Source of the DNA: Colwellia hornerae
GTDB taxonomy: Bacteria > Pseudomonadota > Gammaproteobacteria > Enterobacterales > Alteromonadaceae
Direction: 5' to 3'
NCBI RefSeq assembly: GCF_007954355.1
Contig: NZ_VOLR01000021.1
Coordinates: 17,069 to 81,068, forward strand
Length of the DNA: 64,000 bases
In this document: positions 58,780-64,000 of the stretch, piece by piece
How positions within the stretch are numbered: the first letter of the stretch is position 1
Layout: every line of letters begins with the position of its first letter
Program-made: the position numbers and the translations under genes
Notes under the pieces: generated by a model
The model's database searches: none
What the model was told of the DNA's origin: nothing
What the model saw: only the letters and a program-made list of their open reading frames with translations

Positions 58780-59271
58780 ATGAATACTAGAAAATTAATG
58801 CCATTGTTGTTCTCTTTCCTGACTAGCCTCTGTTTTACAACGGTAAGTTTTGCTGAGCCAACCGCACAAATAAACGTCTTACAAAATTTTGATAAATTAA
58901 TTGCTGCTCACAAAGGACAGGTGATCTATTTAGATTTTTGGGCATCTTGGTGTGGGCCTTGTCGAAAATCATTCCCCTGGATGAACGAAATACAAGCGCA
59001 ATATAAACAGCAAGGCTTAATTATTATCAGTGTTAACGTTGATAACAACAAAGCCTTAGCAGAAGAATTTTTGGCAGAAGTTCCTGCAAATTTCACTGTA
59101 TTTTATGACCCAAAAGGTAAAGTCGCTCGCAAATTTAAATTAAAGGGCATGCCTAGTAGTTACATCATTGACCGTTCAGGAAAAGTAGTTAGTGCCCATG
59201 TTGGCTTTACTGAAAGCAAGAAAGAAAAGTATCAACAGGAGTTAGCGGCTTTACTTAACGTTATTGAGTAA
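58780..59271 (+). CDS. TlpA/ResA-type thioredoxin-like protein
   Basis: A 163-residue exported protein with a Sec signal (LMPLLFSFLTSLCFTTVSFA). The thioredoxin fold follows, with WCGPCRK at the active site and GMPSSYIIDRSGKV with the cis-proline. Such TlpA/ResA-like proteins reduce periplasmic disulfides, often for cytochrome c or copper-protein maturation. It lies next to the porin/FMN/PepSY cluster but in the opposite direction, so any link is inference. Confidence 0.85.
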   Translation: MNTRKLMPLLFSFLTSLCFTTVSFAEPTAQINVLQNFDKLIAAHKGQVIYLDFWASWCGPCRKSFPWMNEIQAQYKQQGLIIISVNVDNNKALAEEFLAEVPANFTVFYDPKGKVARKFKLKGMPSSYIIDRSGKVVSAHVGFTESKKEKYQQELAALLNVIE

Positions 59272-59365
59272 AGCACACTTGCTAAACAAGAGCTAAGTTA
59301 TGAGTAGGACAATCCTGCTCTAACCTCAACAAGTGCTGTGTTTGAAAAGTAGCTAGAATTAATCT

Positions 59366-60130
59366 TTAACGTTTTTTATAGGTAAACTTTAACCAAATAT
59401 AAATACCACTCACTGAAAGCAAAATTAGCATCAAAGCGACAATGTCCATAAACCAAACACCAAAGTTGCCAAATAATCGGCCAGAGTGAGCATCAAGAAT
59501 CACTCTTTCCCAGTTTAAAAACTGCGATTGAAATTTGCTGTTCGCCATGATTAACTCATTCTCTGTCAGCGTAGCACTTTCGATCCAAGACGGTTCGACC
59601 AGTGTACTGATCATTTGCCACTCAAATAAATCACTATCACCTTGATAATAACCCGCTGGAGTATTTAAAATTAGCTGTGCACCGTTAATGCTAAATGCTG
59701 AGATAGGAACAGGTAAGTCACTAGAACTATCGATTTTATCAACAAGTAGCCCCTCGTCAGTAAAAATAACAAGCTGTTTTGTGGTAACCAATAAAAAATA
59801 AGATTGAAAGCGACTAAGACCAATAACAGGGTCATCACTTTGAAAAACCACTTTGTCGTCTAGCCAGATAAGTTGGTCAGTGACTAACCATTCTTTTTGT
59901 TGATAAAAACGAACATCACTAGGGGACTTAATTCCATAATGATTAAGCAGTATCGAGCTGGTAATTGATTGATGTGCTAAAGAAAACAACGTGGTATGGT
60001 TTAAAGCGATACCAGAAACAGAAAGAAAAATAAGGAAGAATGCAGCAAATATACCCAGTCGGCGGTGCCATTTGCGTAGATGACGAACAAGACGATTACG
60101 TATTAAATGTACTGATTTTTTATTTATCAT
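59366..60130 (-). CDS. PepSY-associated TM protein
   Basis: A 254-residue inner-membrane protein with a helix near residues 27-48 (LGIFAAFFLIFLSVSGIALN) and another at about 229-248 (VALMLILLSVSGIYIWLKF), and a periplasmic domain between them. RHLRKWHRRLGIFAA and the SG-L/I-N pattern are those of the PepSY-TM family, seen in ferric-siderophore and flavin-linked reductases. RNRLVRHLRKWHRRLG has histidines that could bind haem. It is downstream of the FMN-binding gene, 48 bp away, so co-transcription is likely. A role in electron transfer across the membrane is inferred. Confidence 0.78.
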   Translation of the reverse strand: MINKKSVHLIRNRLVRHLRKWHRRLGIFAAFFLIFLSVSGIALNHTTLFSLAHQSITSSILLNHYGIKSPSDVRFYQQKEWLVTDQLIWLDDKVVFQSDDPVIGLSRFQSYFLLVTTKQLVIFTDEGLLVDKIDSSSDLPVPISAFSINGAQLILNTPAGYYQGDSDLFEWQMISTLVEPSWIESATLTENELIMANSKFQSQFLNWERVILDAHSGRLFGNFGVWFMDIVALMLILLSVSGIYIWLKFTYKKR

Positions 60131-60178
60131 TGGGGTGCGAGTTAAACCTATCTAAATAAACTTATAACTGGCAAAAAA

Positions 60179-60691
60179 TTAAACTTTTACCTTTTTATTT
60201 AACCACAATGCCAAGCGTGCAACTTTAGTAAGCGCTCGTACCGACATGGTTGCGCCTGTTATACCATCAATATGTTGATTAAGCATGTTTTCTTTGGTCA
60301 ATGACGCCGACTTAAATTGATCTGTAAAAAAATCATGTCGAACTTCATCGCCACGAGACTCTCGATAAACAAGTACTTTAAGGTCCACTACCTGCTCATC
60401 TTTGATATGAACACCAATAGTAATAGGTTGTTCTTTGCCTATTTCCTCAAGCACCCAAACTGTGGTATTTTCTTGCTGCCAGTACCTTACGCGTAAACGA
60501 TTATATTCATGACTCATAATATCACTGATTGCCACTTTATCATGATCGGTTAACCATAGCGCTTTAGATTTTGGTGAATCACCATTAAAAGAACTGCTAA
60601 TAAACTGCTTAGATGTTTGATAAATACCATTCGCAAACACCGTTGTTTGCAAGCTAAGTAAAATCAATAAAGTGAATATAATTTTAATCAC
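60179..60691 (-). CDS. FMN-binding domain protein, covalent-flavin type
   Basis: A 170-residue exported protein with a Sec signal (KIIFTLLILLSLQTTVFA). The body is an FMN-binding domain (NosR/NqrC/RnfG type), and the flavinylation motif is visible as DGITGATMSVRAL, where the Thr of GAT-x-S receives FMN from ApbE. It is thus likely a periplasmic single-domain flavoprotein. It lies between the porin and PepSY-TM genes, giving a membrane-to-periplasm electron route. No ApbE gene is in the window. Confidence 0.85.
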   Translation of the reverse strand: MIKIIFTLLILLSLQTTVFANGIYQTSKQFISSSFNGDSPKSKALWLTDHDKVAISDIMSHEYNRLRVRYWQQENTTVWVLEEIGKEQPITIGVHIKDEQVVDLKVLVYRESRGDEVRHDFFTDQFKSASLTKENMLNQHIDGITGATMSVRALTKVARLALWLNKKVKV

Positions 60692-60806
60692 ATGTCACCC
60701 TTTAGCATAAATAAATTTGTTAAAACATAAAAGTGAATGTGCAGATAATGCCCATTCACTTCCATGTGTAATATGACCTAACGCAAGTTTACGATAAGTA
60801 ATCCTA

Positions 60807-61970
60807 TTAAAACTGGTAGCCGAAGCCTAAGTTAAAGCCTTGCGAGTCTTTCGAACCTCCCAATTCTTCATAATCAGCTTTTAGTACAACGTTTTCATGT
60901 AAATAATAGTTGATACCGACGCTGCTTGATTCGACAGCACTAGAAGAACTAAAACCTGCTTCGTTATTATATTCAGCATAGCGGGCGAAAGCCCCTAGTT
61001 GTTCGTTGAACATATATGAAGGTTCTACATACCAACCTGTTTGCTCATCTCGACCTAATGCTTCAGCTTCTTTACCGTAAATATTCCAAGTTGCATATAA
61101 TGCACGAACGGTAAAATTATCAACTTGATAAATAGCATGGGCTTCGATTAATGTCGCAGCGGCTTTATCAACACCGACTGAACTTTGGGCTAAATCTGTT
61201 TGAAACTGTACCGTTGCAGCTAGCTCTAATCCAGGGATAGCGGTATATTTTATACGGCTGGTGTAAGCTAGATTTTCAGCCGAAGCGTTAGAAACTTTTT
61301 GACGTCCACCTCTAATTTTGTAGTCATTCCCAACGTTTAAGCCACTAGTTATAGCGGTATCAACAGCTATACCTGGCGCCAACTTAAAGTTAGCTGCAAC
61401 ACCGGCTTCCCACCACGTAGCAGGAATAATATATTTTTCAACACCATTACGTTCAACACCGTAAAAAGTTGGTGGCTCATGAGTTTCGTTTATTATGCCA
61501 ACCGGAACCAAGAATAAGCCTGTTTTGGTAGTAATAGTATCGCTATAATCATACTCAACGTAAGCTTGTTCTAGCTCAACTTCGCCATCTTGTCCTTCAC
61601 CAGCAATGCTATGTTCTAATTCGAATTCAGAGAAAAAGCGAATTTTATTGGTGAACTCATGGCCAAAAAATAAAACGAAGCGATGAAAGTCAACTTTCGC
61701 GTCAGTATCTTTATAGTTGTTGTAATGCAATTCGCCATAACCACCAATAGTTGTTTTGTTAGATGCAGTTGTACTACTACTAGATTCTACCTGATCAGCA
61801 GTTGCTTCTAAGCGCTGTTCTGTTTGATCTAAACGTTGTTCTAAGCTCTTTAATACTTCTTGTTGCTGGGCAATAACTTTACGTAATTCCTCTGTATCGT
61901 CATTTGCAGTAACAGCCGTGCTAGCAAATAAGCCAACAAGTGCAGAAGCAATTAAGGTTTTCTTCATCAT
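60807..61970 (-). CDS. Outer-membrane porin with N-terminal coiled coil
   Basis: A 387-residue protein with a signal peptide (LIASALVGLFASTAVTA), then a coiled coil (ELRKVIAQQQEVLKSLEQRL, DQTEQRLEATADQVESS) and a 16-strand-like barrel of the Porin_O_P group (TIGGYGELHYNNYKD, FFSEFELEH, LGAFARYAEYNN) with a C-terminal phenylalanine (FGYQF). The coiled coil probably trimerises or touches murein. Its substrate is unreadable. The promoter has an FNR site and a Fur-like box, which suggests a role with iron or anaerobic conditions. The FMN-binding and PepSY-TM genes follow. Confidence 0.8.
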   Translation of the reverse strand: MMKKTLIASALVGLFASTAVTANDDTEELRKVIAQQQEVLKSLEQRLDQTEQRLEATADQVESSSSTTASNKTTIGGYGELHYNNYKDTDAKVDFHRFVLFFGHEFTNKIRFFSEFELEHSIAGEGQDGEVELEQAYVEYDYSDTITTKTGLFLVPVGIINETHEPPTFYGVERNGVEKYIIPATWWEAGVAANFKLAPGIAVDTAITSGLNVGNDYKIRGGRQKVSNASAENLAYTSRIKYTAIPGLELAATVQFQTDLAQSSVGVDKAAATLIEAHAIYQVDNFTVRALYATWNIYGKEAEALGRDEQTGWYVEPSYMFNEQLGAFARYAEYNNEAGFSSSSAVESSSVGINYYLHENVVLKADYEELGGSKDSQGFNLGFGYQF

Positions 61971-62045
61971 GGGTTCATGTCCGTTAAAGTTTTTAGAGAG
62001 AGTATTTTATAATTAAAGCGATAATACACATGAATAAAGCTTAAT

Positions 62046-62064
62046 GCAAACGATTATCATTAAG
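62046..62064 (-). promoter_or_regulatory. Fur-like box over the porin promoter -10
   Basis: On the minus strand the sequence is CTTAATGATAATCGTTTGC; about 14 of 19 positions match GATAATGATAATCATTATC. It contains GATAAT, the likely -10 hexamer (62053-62058), so a bound repressor would block RNA polymerase. Confidence 0.55.
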
Positions 62065-62078
62065 TCTTTCGTTTGTGT

Positions 62079-62092
62079 TTGATAAAGATCAA
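62079..62092 (-). promoter_or_regulatory. Perfect FNR site upstream of the porin gene
   Basis: TTGAT-AAAG-ATCAA, a perfect match to the FNR consensus (a palindrome in its arms). Its centre is about 40-42 bp upstream of the start inferred from the GATAAT hexamer, the class II activator position. Confidence 0.7.
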
Positions 62093-62345
62093 GGTTTATA
62101 CTAAATACAAGCTATATCCTATAAATGGTAGCATCGATATATGTTATGTTTGTAATGTAGTTAATGTCTTCGCCGTGCAGTTTACATGAATGATCAATAT
62201 AAGCTTAAAAGAAAGTAAGTACTGAATCATGTCCCTATAGACTACCAGCCAACCCTAGTATAAACGCTACACCTGAAGATATAACAGCAAGCATTTTAGA
62301 TAAAAGACTCGCTAATGCTGTTTTTTATTGCCTAATCAGCCTTAT
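62093..62345. other. Gap between porin promoter and MltA-like gene
   Basis: No gene is supported here. The stretch is AT-rich; it holds the 3' flank of the MltA-like gene and upstream parts of the porin promoter. No other repeat or RNA gene stands out. Confidence 0.4.
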
Positions 62346-63461
62346 TTACTTTAGTAAAATTAACCAAGCCTTAGCGTAGTCGGGTAAATGTTTATTAGCT
62401 TGGTGATAATCACTCCAACCTTTGTAGCTGTCTACTAACATATCTAATTGGAATAAATTATCATCGAACGCTCCACCTTGATCAGCTAGGACACCAATCC
62501 GTGATATATTTTCATTATTACGGTCATAGCTAACCATAAAGAGTTTACCTAACCCTAGCTGCTTTACATTACCAGCAAAGGTTACTTGGGATTTTAACGC
62601 TATCTTATCCTCTTGCTTTTGGCCATAGCCCATAATGCTAGGGACCTCAATAAAATACCAATATCTTGCTTGCTCTCGTTTTCCTAGTGCATAATCATAA
62701 GCTATCCCGTTATTACGGTGAACATTAAAGTAACGAACTTTTCCACCAACGTTTACCACACCAGTACCTTGTAACAAAACATCATGTAATGCTTCTTCAG
62801 ATAACCAAATTAAAGGTTTAACCGCTGTATTTGTTGATAGGGCTCCTGCCATAATATCTTGTCGGGTATACCTATACCTTATTAATTGCTGTTTTTGGTT
62901 TTCAGCTTGCTCTAATGAAAGGCCTACCTCATCAGTCGGTAAGGCATACAAAGCTTGATTATATTTTGTGGTTTTAACGGTACTGGCATCTAATAATTTT
63001 GTATAATATTTAGTAAGAAAAATTTTATCTTTTGGAATACTATTTAGTAATCGACTTTTAACTTCATTGGTACTTTTATTTGCAATAAGTTGTGCTGTCT
63101 GTGTATCAGGGAGCCAACGAAAAAAATTAAAATTCTCTTTTACAAAGGCTATATCGTGTAAACGACTTTGTCGCTTTGCTCGTACGTCCTCGCGATAAGT
63201 TGTACAAATAAACGCTAATGTTTGTTCAACATTTTGGATGCTAATTTTATTATTAAATACGGTCCCTGGGTGTACTGCAAACTTATCACTAGTAACCTCT
63301 TGTATGTAAAGCTTAGTATTTTCAGTCACTTGACATAAGTCACTTGCTTTGAAATCACCAAGTTTATTAATACTTGGTAATTTTTCAAGGACGAATTCAT
63401 AAGAATTCACTTGAAATGTAAACAGCAATACAGAGGTAAATAAACATATTAAGTAGCGCAT
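62346..63461 (-). CDS. MltA-like murein transglycosylase-family protein
   Basis: A 371-residue exported protein (signal RYLICLFTSVLLFTFQVNS). The C-terminal half resembles the MltA domain followed by a 3D domain: EEALHDVLLQGTGVVNVGGK, then RYFNVHRNNGIAYDYALGK, and LGKLFMVSYDRNNENISRIG with GVLADQGGAFDDNLFQLD, where the Asp of ADQGGA fits the catalytic aspartate (DxGGA) of MltA. No lipobox is seen, unlike the MltA lipoprotein. The N-terminal 180 residues are not recognised. It probably cuts murein glycan chains, but catalysis is unproven. It lies 220 bp from the rRNA genes. Confidence 0.6.
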   Translation of the reverse strand: MRYLICLFTSVLLFTFQVNSYEFVLEKLPSINKLGDFKASDLCQVTENTKLYIQEVTSDKFAVHPGTVFNNKISIQNVEQTLAFICTTYREDVRAKRQSRLHDIAFVKENFNFFRWLPDTQTAQLIANKSTNEVKSRLLNSIPKDKIFLTKYYTKLLDASTVKTTKYNQALYALPTDEVGLSLEQAENQKQQLIRYRYTRQDIMAGALSTNTAVKPLIWLSEEALHDVLLQGTGVVNVGGKVRYFNVHRNNGIAYDYALGKREQARYWYFIEVPSIMGYGQKQEDKIALKSQVTFAGNVKQLGLGKLFMVSYDRNNENISRIGVLADQGGAFDDNLFQLDMLVDSYKGWSDYHQANKHLPDYAKAWLILLK

Positions 63462-63643
63462 TAATCTGACCTATTAAAACTTTTTCAATATTGTAACTAT
63501 TAAGCTAATAAAAGATATAGGTTTATCATAGAACAAACAGCAAAATATCCTACTCTGACATCAGCATGACTAATATAAGACACGCTACCCTTGTTATCAG
63601 TGCATGCTAATTATGGGTTTTGTCTTTTTTAAACGCCAGAAAG

Positions 63644-63673
63644 CAAAAAACCCGTAGCATCAGCTACGGGTTT
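63644..63673 (-). terminator. Terminator of the rRNA operon
   Basis: On the minus strand an 11-bp stem (AAACCCGTAGC with GCTACGGGTTT), four-base loop and six Ts lie 14 bp after the 5S 3' end. Confidence 0.88.
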
Positions 63674-63686
63674 CTCTTAATTAGAA

Positions 63687-63803
63687 GCCTAGCAATGTCC
63701 TACTCTCACATGGGAACTCCCACACTACCATCGGCGCTACTGCGTTTCACTTCTGAGTTCGGAATGGGATCAGGTGGTGCCACAGTGCTATTGTCGCTAG
63801 ACA
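63687..63803 (-). rRNA. rrf: 5S ribosomal RNA
   Basis: About 117 nt on the minus strand. The 5' TGTCTAGCGACAATAG pairs with the 3' GCTAGGC to form helix I. Conserved internal 5S elements are visible, including GATCCCATTCCGAACTCAG and CGCCGATGGTAGTG. Ends are approximate to two or three bases. Confidence 0.95.
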
Positions 63804-63951
63804 AAAAGGTTACAATCTTGAAAGCTGTTACTCGTTAGAGTGATAAATACAAAAGCGTTTTCTTATTCAATTTACGTTGTGCGTGATATTGCTTTTCAGC
63901 AATGTGTCAGTCTTTTACAAACACTTCGTAGTAAAACTACTTGGGTGTTGT

Positions 63952-64000
63952 ATGGTTAAGCCTCACGGGCAATTAGTATCAGTTAGCTCAAGACCTCGCA
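63952..64000 (-). rRNA. rrl: 23S ribosomal RNA, 3' end
   Basis: Only the last about 49 nt are in the window. The minus strand reads GAGCTAACTGATACTAATTG and ends in CCGTGAGGCTTAACC, the standard 3' end of gammaproteobacterial 23S rRNA. The gap of 148 bp to 5S holds no tRNA. Confidence 0.93.

Noticed and set aside
63620..63838. Open frame of 72 codons over the 5S region
   Set aside because: It crosses the 5S rRNA gene and its terminator, so it is not a protein gene.

Overview
The window looks like chromosomal DNA of a marine gammaproteobacterium of the Colwellia/Thalassotalea type (order Alteromonadales). The evidence is the low GC content, a FabY-type initiating ketosynthase, a YajR-type MFS gene divergent from uvrA, and gene families typical of that order. 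No alignment was run, so the genus is an inference. The window starts in the 3' end of argE (+) and ends in an rRNA operon on the minus strand (3' end of 23S, then 5S).

Region 0-10.6 kb is a lipid and envelope block. A FabY-type ketosynthase is divergent from a GlxA/AraC-type regulator and a KASIII-like enzyme. Next is an ArsR repressor that keeps the two cysteines of BigR/SqrR persulfide sensors. It is divergent from an RND (MMPL) exporter, a LolA-like periplasmic protein and an outer-membrane barrel, with two operator-like repeats between them. Region 10.7-17.7 kb is housekeeping and signalling: dimeric dUTPase, DUF2726, MTA/SAH nucleosidase, a CobD/CbiB-family protein, a TRIC-type channel, a PAS-GGDEF protein with a variant GDDEF motif, an RraB-like protein and a DUF4136 lipoprotein.

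Region 17.8-26.6 kb is a complete nosRZDFYL cluster for nitrous oxide respiration, read on the minus strand. A near-consensus FNR site lies 41.5 bp upstream of an inferred start point, and a perfect palindrome covers that start point. Behind it is a decayed Gly/Asn/Ser-coding repeat tract. Region 27-33.4 kb holds tyrS, a MepM-like endopeptidase, anmK, small proteins and a chemoreceptor with a c-type haem motif. Region 33.4-35.9 kb is a patch of recent DNA turnover: a PadR regulator with an orphan permease-prefix membrane protein, a 158-bp MITE-like element with 17-bp perfect inverted ends and a 4-bp target duplication, and a broken transposase gene.

Region 35.9-41.5 kb has a FabD-like acyltransferase translationally coupled to a fused alpha/beta 2-oxoacid dehydrogenase E1, then a glutaryl-CoA dehydrogenase divergent from a LysR regulator. 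Region 41.7-58.6 kb holds two orphan envelope proteins, ssb, a thioesterase, a 2OG-Fe(II) oxygenase, pssA, a second chemoreceptor, fadH, a Gre-domain protein, a YajR-like transporter, uvrA, and a spermidine-synthase-like enzyme split into a membrane half and a catalytic half. Region 58.8-63.5 kb has a TlpA-like thioredoxin and a porin/FMN-binding/PepSY-TM cluster. The cluster's promoter has a perfect FNR site and a Fur-like box over the inferred -10 element. A divergent MltA-like protein precedes the rRNA genes.

Two promoters, nosR and the porin gene, share the same geometry: an FNR site about 40-42 bp upstream of a predicted start, with a second operator on the core promoter. Together with the haem chemoreceptor this suggests an organism that moves between oxic and anoxic conditions. 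The strongest candidates for something little described are the Fur/FNR-controlled porin-flavoprotein-PepSY cluster, the BigR-like-controlled RND exporter, and the fused E1 plus FabD-like pair.
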